A stretch of DNA of 64,000 nt from Vombatus ursinus (GCF_900497805.2 NW_020946557.1:9546487-9610486); one strand, 5' to 3'; positions 49,906 to 62,770 are shown, numbered from the stretch's first letter. A program made the numbers and translations. Notes: generated by a model not told the origin, from the letters alone.

Positions 49906-51454
49906 TATTATTAATAAAACACTATCATATATTTATATGCCATTCTTTGTCAATAAAAGGAAGACCTCTCAATGTAATATAAGCAGGCATTACATATTTT
50001 CTCCTTTCCAGGGAATGTTTAACAGATCATGAGGAATAGATTTTGAAATTAATACAGTCATTTTACTAACACTTCATGGTCCCATGGACACTGTTAATTC
50101 CTTTCTTTTCCTTTAGAATTTACCAGTGACTCATGTACATGAGAATAGTCCTGAAGGTTGTTTTGAGTATTCTCTCAACTGACAAATTTTAAATAATATA
50201 CCTAACTTTACTTTGGTGACAGTTCAAGTTACCAAGTATAAAGACACCTAAAAGGCTATGGATAAAGATTTTCATATTAGAATTTTAATTGAGACATGCT
50301 ATTTAAAAAGTAATCTGATTAATACATAAATACTGTGTTAAAAAAGAATAAAGACTTGATTAGAAATTATTTTCATTTTACTGTTCACCAATTCTTAAAA
50401 AAAGGGAAATCATTTAATAATGAATTCCCCCTTCTTCCCCCTGAGTTCTTTCCTAAATAAAAATGAGTAAATAAACCTCTTTCAGGTTCACAGTCCAGAC
50501 TATAGCTTCTTCTGGAAATCCATAAAGGAATCCAGTTTAAAACAGAAAAAAATTATATATATGTACAATACAGTAAATTCTTGATTATCTATGCAAATGA
50601 TGAGAAGCATTCATATAAATCAAAAGAACAGATAAGCTAATGTTCTTTCTTTTTTGTCTTAGAATGCAACAGCAGCGAAGAATTAGAAACCTCATGAATA
50701 ACAGTTCTATTAATTCTGTTCTTAAGGATGCTGAAATAACACATTTTCCTCTTTGTTTATATGCATTTAATAAATTCAATTGCAATTAAATAGTTTTTGC
50801 TTTTCCTCAACTAGGTGACTTCCAAAGCCCCTTCTCTAAATCTAAGATTTTATGTCTTAATTTCCTAAAACCAGTATTTCATAAAAGGAAGAGAGGCTCA
50901 GCAAGTATTTTCAAAATTAGTGCCTTTAATAAACAAAAATGCCTGTATTAAATAGTTAGCATTTAGAAAATGGGGAAATAGAAACATAATTCGTTAATTA
51001 ATAAAACTGTTCCTCTTCACTGTGGGCATTTGTTGAATTTCAGGTTTTTGCCATCATCTACATACATATGTTTGATTAAATCTTGTTTATCTATACTACT
51101 GGGAAGAGGCATGGATAATTAAAATAAGCAAATTACGTAAAAATAGTTAAAAAAACAGAATAACTGTACAAAATCTGATCAAGGAAGAATATACTCATGC
51201 ATATTGAGTAGCTCCCTATTAAATATGTAAATAGTCACTGCCCCTTAGTTTGCTGATATTTAAAACCAAAGAAATCATAAAAACATTTAATTATTTAGTT
51301 AGGCAGAATTTCTGCGTTACTCCTGCTACTGGGACTTGAATAATGCTGAAGGGAGGCTGGAAATAAATTTATTCATCCATTCACCCATTCATTAATTTAT
51401 CCATCTAACCATTTATCTAATCAATCAATAACTATTCAACTTGTTTAGTATCCA

Positions 51455-51570
51455 TACCTCATGGGGGTATTGTGAGTCGAATGAGATAATATATAAAGTG
51501 CTTTGCTATATTAAAGGCATTGTAAAAATGCCAATTATTTTTGCTATTATCTTATCTTTTCATGTTAATC
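51455..51570 (+). repeat. MIR tail fragment
   Basis: GTATTGTGAGTCGAATGAGA and TAAAGTGCTTTGCTATATTA followed by ATGCCAATTATTTTTGCTAT. Confidence 0.65.
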
Positions 51571-51719
51571 TTCTCATCTACTTATCACCATCACCATCAT
51601 CATTTTTTAAATGTAGGCTGTTCCTTACTTGAAGATGCCCCTAGACATGTACACCAATAATTACTTCAAAGGGCACTTGCTAAGTTCCATACAAGATGTG
51701 CTGATGAAAGTGCTATAAG

Positions 51720-52115
51720 AATTAGAGGACGGGATGACTACTGGTTGAAATAATTAGAGAAGCTTTGTAAAGGGTATGGTATTTGAGCTGAACCTCAAAG
51801 AATGGAGTAGGATTTTGACAGGTAGAACTTTTTTTGTGGGGGTTAGGGGGCAGATAACGGACAGGGTAGGGATTATAAGACAACACAAGACTAGATGCAG
51901 AGGTGGGAAAACATAAGGTATGTTCAGGAAACTTAAAAGGTATGCTGGGAACTATAGTTAGAAAAGCACAGTGATAATGGAGGGCCTTGAATGTCAGAAT
52001 GCAGCCAATGGGAAACCACTGAGGGTTTCTGAGTGGGAAAGCGGCATGAAAAAGATCAATTGAGCGGTGATTACAGAATAGTCTAGAGTGGGCAGAGTAC
52101 ACAGGCTTTGAGGAG
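51720..52115 (-). mobile_element. L2 3' UTR region, antisense
   Basis: TATTTGAGCTGAACCTCAAA, GGCCTTGAATGTCAGAATGC, CCAATGGGAAACCACTGAGG and GGTTTCTGAGTGGGAAAGCG parallel the L2 antisense GGGCTTTGAATGCC and GGGAGCCACTGG boxes. The 132-codon minus-strand frame here is a chance frame in this relic. Confidence 0.6.
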
Positions 52116-52899
52116 GTCACTATTCCTAAACATTATTGAAAATCTAATACTATGAACACAAAACTAAGGTATATTCATATAATTTACTAAGAATATTATA
52201 GTTGAGCATGGTCAGGAAGGCTGACTTCTCAGTGATCAGGGTCTAGGAATAACCAAGATCCTTAAAAATACTGATTTCTCTATTAGGATTTAATAAGAAT
52301 CTACCCAACCAAAAGAAAGCAGGCAAAAATTATAAACTATAGGCTACATTTCACAGCAATAGATATTCTGGGTCAGGGTCCCTTAATTCAAAGGGACAAA
52401 TGCAGCACAAGATATTATAATTTATTTGTGACAGGAATTAGCGGGCTCTGGGACTTCCAAGAAACATGAGAGAAAAGCCACAACAGCTTTTCTTACTACA
52501 CGTCCTTGACTTTTATTCACAATTTGTGACTGGCCTCTGACTATCCAGCGCTGTAAAACTATAGCTGGTAGTTAAAGACTCTAAAAATTGATGGTGGGGA
52601 GGGGAATAGTAAAACTAAGGGAAAGAGAGAATGTGAAACATCCAGCCTATAATAATAAGCATGTGTACTCTTCTTAAAAGTGTGGTGTGATATGATAATT
52701 ACTTATTAAGCAAAGAACCATTCAACTGACCAAGAAATGCTGAAATCCTCTACCTCCCCACTACTCATAGATCTATAACTTAACAAGGTCAAAAGAACTT
52801 TAAGTATCCTTAAGTCCAACGCCAACTTTTTAAAGATTAGTAGGAAACTGAGGGGTCAAGTGAAACAATAGGAGTAACATCTACTGTTAATCTGGTTAG

Positions 52900-53325
52900 T
52901 ACCAATGAAATAAGACCTATTGTGAAATTCATCATTCATTGCCTAAGATTGGAGGATCACTGCCATATAAACTAGTTTTGAAACCCTCCTTATGACTTAA
53001 CTGGCCTAGGTAACTAAGGCTCAAACTGTGGATGTATCTTTCTCGTCTTGTAAAATCCCAATGAATGACAGTTAGCACTCCTCAAGATTGATATATTTCC
53101 CCTTGCTATATACCATTGTTACTTACACCCTTCTGACTGGGAAGGCCAAAAAGTAGAAGGGCAAGGTGAGGTATGCCCAACTGAACCAACACTGGATCTT
53201 CTGAATATCATTTACATGTTTCTGTCGAGTAAACAACTTTTGCTAAATATTATATGGTCTATGAATGTTTCACTTTGCTCTGATCCTAAACCTGAATGAC
53301 TAGACTGGTTTGACTTAGGCCTACT
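52900..53325. repeat. Unclassified interspersed repeat, copy 1
   Basis: GAAACCCTCCTTATGACTTA, AGGTAACTAAGGCTCAAACT and GGTCTATGAATGTTTCACTT line up in order with GAAACCATCCTCAAGATTTG, AGGTGACTAAAGGCTCAGTC and GACCTATAAATGTCTCATGT of copy 2 (57465-57880). I do not recognise the family; an LTR of an old endogenous element is one possibility. Confidence 0.45.
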
Positions 53326-53329
53326 AGAG

Positions 53330-53445
53330 AACAAATAACTCACTCAAGATCACATAGCTAATAAGTGGTGGAGTCAAGGCTTAAACTTTGATCTCTTGAT
53401 TCTGAGTACAGGGCTCTTTTCATTATATCAAATTGCCTTCTCAAT
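53330..53445 (-). repeat. MIR relic
   Basis: ACTCACTCAAGATCACATAG, CTAATAAGTGGTGGAGTCAA and ACAGGGCTCTTTTCATTATA. Confidence 0.75.
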
Positions 53446-54464
53446 TTCTCAGTAGCATCCTTAAATAGAATATTTTCAATAATAAAGGAATAAAAGTACT
53501 TCATAATGTTGCTTTGTCCTATCTTCTACGTGGTTAACTTTTTATAGAGTTTTTTCCTTCATTTTCCTCAACTGAGTTGTGGGCAGTGATCATGTTTAAG
53601 CTTTTTATAGTCTCTCTTCCCCCACATTGTGCTTTGCATAGTAAATAATAAATATCTGAACTGATAGAGATATAAAGGGAGTCACTTGATATCTGCCTCT
53701 CAATCTCATACCAAATTAGGTCATGTGCAGTTCATAACAAATGCATACCTGACATTTTGGTTTAATGGGGCACTCATAAATAAGAGGTTAACAGCCACTC
53801 CACAGCCTTCAAAATTATACCAGGCAGGAAAATGGTTCATCATATATCCTTACAAAACAAACTGTTCTACAATATTTAGAAAACATCCTAAAAATGCTAA
53901 TTTATTTGCAGTCAAAATAATTTAACAGAGTTGGTCACAGAAACAGTCTACTGGCTGCTTTTCTTATAATGGGCAATAATTTTCAATCTGTCAAGATTAC
54001 TCTTTACTGATAATATAATGAACATTCAATTTGTCTCAAAATTAAATTAAACTTTAAACATTTTTAAAACAAAGTGTGAACAATCAATAATGGGTAATTA
54101 ATATGCAAACAAACTCTCAGAGGCCTACTAATGCTGACATTAACAAAAATAAGACTTCCAAATCTCATAGTAACTGCTCCAACTTTGTTAGCAGAATTGA
54201 GTATTGAATCCCTCGAGAAAATGCTGAGATTAAATGAATATAAAGGCAAAAATATAATTTGTGGTTTCTAATTCAGGTTAATGTTTTAGATCAATATTAA
54301 TGCTTTGTATCAATTCTAATAGTGAAAAGAGCAAGACTATGTTTTGAGATAGAGAATTATAACCAGTATTTTTCTTTTAAGAAAATAAAGAAGTGGCCTG
54401 CCTCTGGCCAAAAACAAAGATCGTGTTTCCAGCTGTACCTGAATCCTTCCAACTGTCACAGGAT

Positions 54465-54660
54465 TGTTGAGGTATAGATTTAGAGATGTAAGAGAACTTA
54501 TCACCATATTCAACCTCCTTATTTAACACATGAGGAATCTGAGGTCCACAGAGGTAAAGTTATTTCTCCATGGGTTACATAGGTTGTAAATGGCAGAACC
54601 AGGACTGAAAGCTGGGTTTTCTGACTACAAATCTAGTACTCTTTTCTACTAGACCATGTC
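54465..54660 (-). repeat. MIR3/L3-type relic
   Basis: AACACATGAGGAATCTGAGG, TCCACAGAGGTAAAG, AATGGCAGAACCAGGACTGA and TACTCTTTTCTACTAGACCA. Confidence 0.75.
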
Positions 54661-55609
54661 ACCCCCTTGAACTAGAATTCATTTAATACTGTCAGTGTTA
54701 TCAAACAGCCAACATTCTCTAGCAACTTGAGCTTGAGCATCTGAATGTTTCATCAAGAGTCAAGGATTGGACTTCAATTGGGATCCTGAACTAACATAGT
54801 CTGTTAATTAAGGGTGGTTTATAGCAATAAGGATTCCTGGTTGGTTGGGTTACTTGATTATCCAGATAAAGGGTTAAAGGACACAATCATTCTTCTTCCT
54901 GTGGTACAGTCCATCCCTGAGCAGACTCAGAGGCACCTGAACTGGAGATAAGGCATACAAGGGTAAGGGCCAACTATTCTAGAAGTCAGTTGTTTCATTC
55001 CTCAAATAGGATAGTCATGAAGTGGATTTGGTCTATAAGATGTCAGTGTTATCGACTGGTGTTTCCTGGTGTTCTACTTCTCTAAGGGCTGCATCAGAGG
55101 AAAAAAATGTACTTATTCTAGTTTGGAGAAACTTCCAAAAGAGTGCAGTCAGAAAGTTTGGGTGCAACTGGCTTTTACATTCACCTAACAGCTGTTTTCT
55201 GGACATTGTACTGCCACTTCACTGTTAAGACTATTTGGCAGTAGTTATACACTGTCCAGGCTCTTTGTCCTGGAAATGCCCAAAATTCAGCATCAAAGAC
55301 AAGGTTAATATCTATACAAAGCTAACTTCATTTGGATTAGTACTTAGGTATGCTGCAATGTTTGCTGGTAATTTAAAAAGTCAACACAAGAGCTTTTATA
55401 GCATCCAGTGACTTCCTATTTATCCTAAAACTTGCCAAGTTTTTACAGGGATTTATATAGTTGCTTTTGTGATGGTTGCAGGGCTCATTGATTTTAACAG
55501 CTTCTGAGACCCCTAGTGTAGTTATTTAGACTTGGATTCATTTATTAACTAACTACAAAGCATTTTAACTCTAGGCTAGCAACTGTAAAGTTACGCACTT
55601 ACTTTTCTG

Positions 55610-55790
55610 CCCCACCCATTAAATTTTTTTAAAATTTATTTTTAAGTTTTACTGGTATGTTTTGTTTTTACATTACAAATGTTTGCAGATCATTCTCACT
55701 TCCTGGGAAGTCCCTTGTAAGGAAGTAAAATAGTTAAGTAAAACTAATAATACAGTGACCACATCTGAAAGTACATGTATTTTCATATAC
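55610..55790 (-). mobile_element. LINE 3' UTR-type fragment
   Basis: TTTTGTTTTTACATTACAAA and CTGGGAAGTCCCTTGTAAGG resemble the same 3' UTR type as 34030-34270. Confidence 0.4.
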
Positions 55791-55879
55791 TTTCATACTT
55801 TCAAATAACTTGAGTTTCTTCCCTTAAGAACTGCCTATTCATATACTTAGACCATTAATCAATTAGGAAATTATTCTTA

Positions 55880-56215
55880 TTCTTATACATCTCCAATAAA
55901 CTCCCCTCTTTTGATTAGGTGAGATTCCTGCACACATACCATTTCTGCCTTTGGGCTTATGTTTAGAGTATTCTCTCTACCTTGGATGTCCTCTTTCCCT
56001 CTCTTTTGCTTACCCGAACCCACATCATAGGCATAACTCAATCCTAACTCACTTATGATGCCTTCTTTTACTCTGTTAGTAATCTCCCCTTCCTTTGAAC
56101 TTTTATCACTTATATAGTTTCGTATCATTCATTGTTCTCATGTGTGATACTCTTTTTCCTCTGAGAGTAGACTGAGTGTAAACACTTTGAGATTAGGAAT
56201 TTCAACTGAGAAAAC
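55880..56215 (+). mobile_element. L2 3' region
   Basis: TTCTCTCTACCTTGGATGTC, AGGCATAACTCAATCCTAAC, TGATGCCTTCTTTTACTCTG and ACTTTGAGATTAGGAATTTC. Confidence 0.65.
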
Positions 56216-56290
56216 ATGTATATGTTATTTGAGATTAAGCACTTTGCAAACTTTAAAGTGTTATAAAATGCTAGCTATTATTATTATTAA
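56216..56290 (+). repeat. MIR tail fragment
   Basis: GAGATTAAGCACTTTGCAAA and TAAAATGCTAGCTATTATTA. Confidence 0.65.
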
Positions 56291-56559
56291 TACACTGATG
56301 TGGTCAGATCTGATTAGAAATGACCAATTTTCCTTCCAGCTCTAGTTTTCTAGGATTCTATGATTATGTTTTATACTTTTATATCTTACAGAGTCTCACA
56401 TAGTATTAGGCACATTAACATGTGATCAATGAACAAATGTTAATTGATAAATAATAGCAATAACAGCTCATTTAGGTAACATCTTCGAGGAATGAATCCT
56501 CTGCATGAGTGAACTTTCCTGAATAATGAAATATTTTCAAAACATTAAAATTTATAGAC

Positions 56560-57000
56560 AAACATCTCACATCATATATCAAGGTAAGCTCCAAAAGGGC
56601 ACATGAGTTAGAAATAAAGGGTGATATCATAAGCAAATTAGAGGAACATGGAAAAAAATTACCTGTCATATCTTTGGATGGGGGAAGAGTTCATAGCTAA
56701 ACAAGTGATAGAGAGGTTCAAATGATGCAAAAAGGACAATTTTGATTACATAAAATTAAAAAGTTTTGTATAAACAAAATTAATGCAGTCACAATTAGAA
56801 GAGAAGCTGGAAATTGAGGGAAAAAAATCTGCAGCAAGTTTCTCTGATAAAGGTCTCATTTCTAAGATACATAATTTATAAGAAAAAGATCCATTTCTCA
56901 ATTGCCAAAAAAAGGGGAAAATTATAAATGTTGAAGGAGGTGTAGGAAAACAGGTATTTTAATGCACTGCTAGTGGAGCTGTGAACTGGTTAAAGTACAA
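56560..57000 (+). mobile_element. L1 ORF2 C-terminal relic
   Basis: GACAATTTTGATTACATAAA, GCAAGTTTCTCTGATAAAGG, TCTCATTTCTAAGATACATA and AATGCACTGCTAGTGGAGCT parallel 8930-9360 in the same order, with an internal deletion relative to that copy. Confidence 0.8.
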
Positions 57001-57129
57001 AAACTCATGTTATTTTAGTCAATCTTGGGGGAAATCTTTGTAAAATGTGTTATGTGTTTTGCTGTATACATAAATACAATTTAACATTTTCTTAATGGCT
57101 CGTGGTTATCATTATGATTCCTTCATATT

Positions 57130-57460
57130 TGTTCATTTAACAGTTGTTAGGCACTAACTATGTGCAAGGCACTATTATAGTCCTGGGGATACAAAAATGA
57201 AATCTAACTTTAAGGAGTTTATAATCTATTGAACTTTAGGGGAGGATGAGAAATGTACACATACACAAGTAATACATTCTGCCTTATATTATAGTTAAGT
57301 GCAGAGGAAAGATCTAAAGCACTGTTGAGAAGTATGAGGAAGGAAAGAATACTTCCTGCTGAAAAGATCAGAGAAGGACTCATGGAGCAGACGACCCCTT
57401 ATGCCTTGAAGGAAGGAAGGCAATAACAGGTAGAAGAATCTCTCCTATACATGAAAGGTA
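57130..57460 (-). mobile_element. L2 3' region, antisense
   Basis: AACTATGTGCAAGGCACTAT, CCTGGGGATACAAAAATGAA, GGAGTTTATAATCTATTGAA, GGACTCATGGAGCAGACGAC and CCTTGAAGGAAGGAAGGC. Confidence 0.75.
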
Positions 57461-57464
57461 GCAT

Positions 57465-57880
57465 CAGTAAAGGCACTCATGTCACAGCAACATTCTAACC
57501 TCCCAAGCCCTTGGAAGTTAGAATAGTTTTTCCTTAAGTATTGAAACCATCCTCAAGATTTGATTGGGCTCAGGTGACTAAAGGCTCAGTCTACTGATGT
57601 CATTTCCTGGTCATGTGAGTATAAAACATCCAGGAGCAGCTCCAGGAATGCTCTGATGCTTGGCTGATGGACCATGATGATGTTTAGGGTATTTTCGTCA
57701 CCCAAGGTATCCAAGGTCAGACACAAAAATTTCTCTCAGCTGAATTAATTTAGTCTGTCCTCAGTGCATATCCTTGTTGAATTCCTTAACTCTTCTGTTA
57801 ACTGTTGAATGACCTATAAATGTCTCATGTCATTTTACTATCAAACTAGTAGGGCACTGACCTGAGTCAGATCCAACCTA
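57465..57880. repeat. Unclassified interspersed repeat, copy 2
   Basis: Partner of 52900-53325, same orientation. This copy carries CATGTGAGTATAAAACATCC, a TATA-like element that copy 1 lacks, and CAGGAGCAGCTCCAGGAATG. Confidence 0.45.
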
Positions 57881-57889
57881 GAAGAGGCA

Positions 57890-58080
57890 TGGTAGGAAGA
57901 AAATAAGGCTGGTTTTGGTTAGAACAGAGTATAAGAAAAGTTTGTGATAAAGTTGTAAATGGAGGTTAGAGACATATTAAGGTGGGTCTTAAATGCCAGT
58001 ATAAGAAGTTCTGAAAGAGATAGGAGGCAGCAGGACCAATAAGGACAACCAGGAAAGAGTCTGAAGAGAGGTGGCTACCT
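57890..58080 (-). mobile_element. Possible L2 interior fragment, antisense
   Basis: GGTGGGTCTTAAATGCCAGT and AAGAGTCTGAAGAGAGGTGG resemble the L2 antisense GGGCTTTAAATGCC box; weak. Confidence 0.35.
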
Positions 58081-58426
58081 CAAGTTACTGCATTCTACTT
58101 CTGAGAGAGCCCCAAACTAAAAGGATCCCTGGAAACACCAGTCAATAACATTGATACCTTATGGACTAGACAGATTTCAGGACTGGCCCATCTTGGGGAG
58201 AAAAAAAAAACTATTATTTCTTCCATAGACAGACTGGACACTTAGCCATCTACTCCCATCTCCAATTCTGTCAAGATGCAGACCCCACTATAAGAGGAAG
58301 AATGATTGTGACCTTTAACCCTTTTTCAAACATTATCTGCATCATCAATTAACAAAACCATCCAAGCTTTCTCTATACCACCAGTCACCTTTAATCCACA
58401 GAGTATGTCAGGTTAATAATTCAGAC

Positions 58427-58509
58427 CAAGGAAGAAAAGAAAGAAGAAAAGAGGAAGGAAGGAAGGAATGAAGGAAAGGAAAGGAAGAAAGAGGAAGAAT
58501 TAAAAAGAA
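58427..58509. repeat. GA-rich / (GGAA)n low-complexity tract
   Basis: AAGGAAGAAAAGAAAGAAGA then GAGGAAGGAAGGAAGGAATG and further GGAAA units. Confidence 0.92.
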
Positions 58510-58609
58510 AGATCCATTCTAAGTGCAAACCTTAACTTCAAAGAGGAAATGTCCCTTTGTGTTACCAAAGAGTTAGTACCATCAGATCTATGTTGTTAGA
58601 TAATGTTGG

Positions 58610-58775
58610 CCATTGAACTTCTCTGAATTTCAATTTCCTCACCTGTAAATAAAAATGATGATGATGATTATACCCTATTGTAGGTACCTCACAGGGCTGC
58701 TGTGAGGCTTAAATGAGAATATGCATATAGGGCACTGCATACATGTAATTTATTGTTATTCCTTGTTCTTGAGGG
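58610..58775 (+). repeat. MIR core and tail
   Basis: AATTTCAATTTCCTCACCTG, CTCACAGGGCTGCTGTGAGG and TTAAATGAGAATATGCATAT, with a small (GAT)n expansion at about 58654-58668. Confidence 0.75.
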
Positions 58776-59109
58776 GTAGCCATTTTCTTCCTTTCCTGGG
58801 GTTATGTTCTAGAATCCAGATGACGGCACCTGCTGGAAGGGTTACCTCCAGATGAGTAGGTGGCTACTATTCTTACTGTGTTAGTTGCTTTTACATGCTA
58901 AGGGATCATTTCCTTATTTTTTCCAATGATAGGAGAAATTACCAGGCACTCTACTATCTCCCAATCTGTCTTACACTAGAGAAAATAAAGTAGCTTATAT
59001 CTACCTAAAGTTTGGTTCTGCCTTTAGTAGAAACCTCATTCTTAGCCAGTATTAATATACTCTCAGCCATCCTACTCATTTTTCTTTTCATTATGTATAA
59101 AGTCAAGAA

Positions 59110-59335
59110 AATGGTGACATTATAGTCAGAAGCTCTGGACCTGAGTTCCAGTTCTAAAATATACTATCTGTGTAATTTTAGACAAGTCCCCCTAACCTAC
59201 CTGAGCAGCAATTTCTTCAAATATGTAATATGGATAATACTTGCACTACCAAGAAGGGCAATTGGGATGGAAGAGCTATTGTAAACTATAAAATGTTATA
59301 AATCAATGTGTCATTATTATTATCATAATTAGCTA
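59110..59335 (+). repeat. MIR, nearly full length
   Basis: GACCTGAGTTCCAGTTCTAA, ATCTGTGTAATTTTAGACAA and TAATATGGATAATACTTGCA. Confidence 0.7.
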
Positions 59336-59649
59336 AGTATGTAAAGCCTCAGCTTTTCTGACAAAGTTGGCCTAATATAGTTTGATACATAAAAGATTGC
59401 TCAATGCATGTTAAAATAAATGTGAAATATTCAGATTCTTTGATGATGAATTAGGCAAGGGCTAGGATTTTTTCCCTTTTTCTTCCTCCCTCCTCCACAT
59501 CATCTGGAACCCAAATTTTCTTTCAATAAATGTTAAGGACTGAATGTTAAACTCTGGCTAAAAACAGTATCTGATCAGAAATGTCCCTTAGCTTGGTCTT
59601 TAAATACTACCGTGTGGAATAAAAATTCAATATTATTTTGTGTTATAGT

Positions 59650-59850
59650 GGAAAGAGAGACACCATGATGTAGTGTAGAGAGAACTGATCTTGAAGCCAG
59701 GAAGACCTTGGTTCAATCAAGTCTTACCTTTAACACCTACAAAATTAGTGCTCTAGGCAAGTTGCAGAGAAGGGCTGATCTGAATCGGTAGAGGGAGTTC
59801 ACTTGGGAGTTCCCTAGACCAATGTGATCATAGGTCTACTCCCAATACTG
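59650..59850 (+). repeat. MIR/THER1-like SINE (marsupial subfamily)
   Basis: ATGATGTAGTGTAGAGAGAA, GAAGCCAGGAAGACCTTGGT, AAGTTGCAGAGAAGGGCTGA, TCGGTAGAGGGAGTTCACTT and GACCAATGTGATCATAGGTC. Confidence 0.7.
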
Positions 59851-60020
59851 GAAGAATGAAATTGGGCATCAGAAGAACTGAACTGAAATCTCTTCTCGTT
59901 TACTTACTGGCTGTGACTTTGCGCAAATCACAATTTCTCTAGACTTTCATTTCTTCATCTGTAAAGTGAAGAGATTGAACTCAATGTCTGCTAAATTCCT
60001 TTCTAGCTCTATATTCTCTG
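59851..60020 (+). repeat. MIR3/THER1-like SINE
   Basis: GTTTACTTACTGGCTGTGAC, TTTCATTTCTTCATCTGTAA, GATTGAACTCAATGTCTGCT and CTTTCTAGCTCTATATTCTC. Confidence 0.7.
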
Positions 60021-61535
60021 ACAGTAGGATGATCAAACAAATTAAGTATTTTCCAGATGTTCCCAATACTTTTATGCCCTCCATAATTAATGCTACCACC
60101 ATCACACACAAAACTCTACCTCTACACATGGGAACTTGGCTTTACAGAAAATCTAAATTAGGAGTGAATTACAGGTACCATATGATTCCTTTAAAGAGAA
60201 AAAAAACCCCATATTAATATAAAATGATACTTTGCTTAAAAGTTTTTATGAACACATTTCATGCATAAAAACAAAGTATTTCTCTAGTCTTCATCACTCT
60301 ATGTCTCATAAAGTTTTCTGAAAATGAAATAGTAACATTTAGAGACATGCAGGCAAAAGAGAAAACATACCAGGTTTTCCTGACCTCTAACATGGATATA
60401 TTCTAAGAGAAAGAGAATGGTCAGAGATCAGCTTTTGCTTGTACTTGTTTATCACAGTCAAATTCCTTTAGGGTATTCTCAGGGCCTGAAGTTTCCCTAA
60501 GGCCGCAAGCTGCTAGATCATCTTGTGCAGGAATAAGATGACATGAACAGGCAAGATTTTAATATTCTCTCTCCCTCCCTCCTTCCTTCTCCCCCCCTAC
60601 CTCAAATATCCAATCTCCATCCCTCCTGGATAGCTCCCCAGAAAATAATTTTCCACAAAATGGTACACCCCTCCAAAAACAATCACCTCCAAGGGATCCC
60701 TGGAATCCCTTGGTAGCGAAAGTGGTGGTGGAGTCCTTCCAGATTCTGTCTCACTTTTAAACAATATCTTCTCTTTTCAACTAGGGCAGAATTCCAAGGG
60801 AGGCTAAGGATCAAAAGATCTAATGCTGACAAGGTTGTTTGATCCCTTAACTGTGTGGGCTAAAAGCTTTTTCATCACAAATGTCCAAACTCCTTCCAGC
60901 CCCAGAGTTTTAAAGAGGCACTGTTTCCTTGTTAACTAATCAAATCAAAGGCAAAACATTTAGTACATTTTAGAAGTTACTTAGATGTTCACTTTCATTT
61001 CCAAAGTCAGAGATTATTATATTCAGCTACATGTTAAATCAAATTGCAAAACTAAATTAAACTTGTTGACTATTGATATCAATTCTTGAAGTTACCTGGA
61101 AGATTACTGTGTAATAATTACTTACTGATTGCTCATTGGAATATTAGTGCCTTGATAATCTGACTGAAGAAAATTATGCACTCAGTATGAGTAAAAACAG
61201 ACTTAATTCTAATCCAACTAATATTTCATCTCTTTGAGTTTAGTTGAATAAAATTATTATGCAACGAAAACATCATAGGAGTACAGAATTTCATATAAGG
61301 TCAAATGAGTTACCTCTAACTACAGACAGCATCAAATATTGTCATAGAAATGTTAATGAAGTTTGAGGTAACTATTCTTTCATTTGGTAGCTAAACACAG
61401 ATCACCGAAGTTCTGTGGTTATAAAAGAAACTTCTGGTTAAGAAAAGTTAAGACTCCAAAAATGAGAAATTGGATTTTTCTATTTCTTGACAAAATAAAA
61501 AAGTAACCAAGAATGTAAAAAGATATTAGGAATTT

Positions 61536-61561
61536 ACACACACACACACACACACACACAA
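61536..61561. repeat. (AC)n microsatellite
   Basis: Thirteen uninterrupted AC units. Confidence 0.97.
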
Positions 61562-61639
61562 TCAGAAGATATTAAAACCTTATAAAATATGGAGAACAAA
61601 TTGAAATCTAAAGATGGCTTGAAAATCTGAGTTAGTTAT

Positions 61640-61745
61640 AATTCATTTAAATATTTATAAATGCCTATTGTATGCCAAGAATTGTACCAGGTGCTGATAT
61701 GACAGAAAGAAACTTTGTCTTCCCAGAGTTTACATTCTACTAGCA
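61640..61745 (-). mobile_element. L2 3' end, antisense
   Basis: TAAATATTTATAAATGCCTA, TGTATGCCAAGAATTGTACC and GAGTTTACATTCTACTAGCA. Confidence 0.7.
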
Positions 61746-62549
61746 CAATAAGCTGCAATAAATTCAAATGAAATGTCACATGTAGCATAGTCCATGTTAA
61801 TAGAGGAGGGATTTCTCAAAGCCTTAGGAATTAAGATGCAGGACCAAAGAGTTTTTCAATTTAATAAAGCTGTAAATGTTAACATGTACTTCAATCAAGA
61901 ACAGGTCAGATTTTAGTACTAGTTCTGTCATTATGGTTGTATATGTGTATTTTCTTTCTTTCTCATTAACTCAGAGAAATACATCCTCAATTTCACAAGT
62001 CTGATGAAAATGATGCTAAAAAACTGGATCTTAACCACTACAACAATGCTTACAAAAATTATGAAACCCTAAACACAATGAGAAGGAATTAAGATTTTGA
62101 GGCATTTGATTTAGGCAGCAAAAAGCTAACTGAAATACTTTTACACATAAGGACATAATTTGGAAGAAATATTAGAATAACAAGGAAAATACTGTTGAAT
62201 GTTTTCAAAGTGCTTATTATGGAAAGTTGTTCTAGAAGACATTCAGCATTTATCTGATATAATACCAAAATGATTTAAATGAAATTTTTCATATAATTTA
62301 TATATTTTCTAATATGTCATAACATTTAAAAATAAAAAATTTCCTGAGTCCATAATTTTCATTCATTCATCTCATCATTAATATTTTAGTGTAACAAATT
62401 ATTTAGCCTAAAATAGAACTAAAATTTTAGAACATAGATTATAAAAACCTGGAAGATAAAAGAGAATAAACTATTTTTTTTACTGGGTTTTGATATGAAA
62501 TTAGGCTAAAATACAGAATTAGAAAAATGAAACAAAAAATATGCAACTC

Positions 62550-62770
62550 ATTAGAACTAGGTAACTCTTACAACCTGTGTATCCCTGGGCAAGTTATTTA
62601 ATTTGTTTGCCTCAGTTGTCTCATCTATAAAATGGGGATAATTACAGCATTGCCTCCCAGCATTCCTTCAAGGATCAAATGAAATAACAATTGTAAAGTG
62701 TTTAGCACTGTGACTGGCACTTAAGTGCTACATAAATTTCAATGATTGTTATTATTTTTATTATTAGTTA
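62550..62770 (+). repeat. MIR, nearly full length
   Basis: TGTGTATCCCTGGGCAAGTT, GCCTCAGTTGTCTCATCTAT, AAAATGGGGATAATTACAGC and GTGACTGGCACTTAAGTGCT. Confidence 0.85.

Noticed and set aside
51722-52120. 132-codon minus-strand open frame
   Set aside because: Its DNA matches the L2 3' UTR pattern; composition is low in charged residues and no domain is visible.
60660-60760. Possible upstream MAN1A1 exon (GGATCCCTGGAATCCCTTGG region)
   Set aside because: No translation on the minus strand matches the expected residues before exon A, and no acceptor/donor pair frames it.
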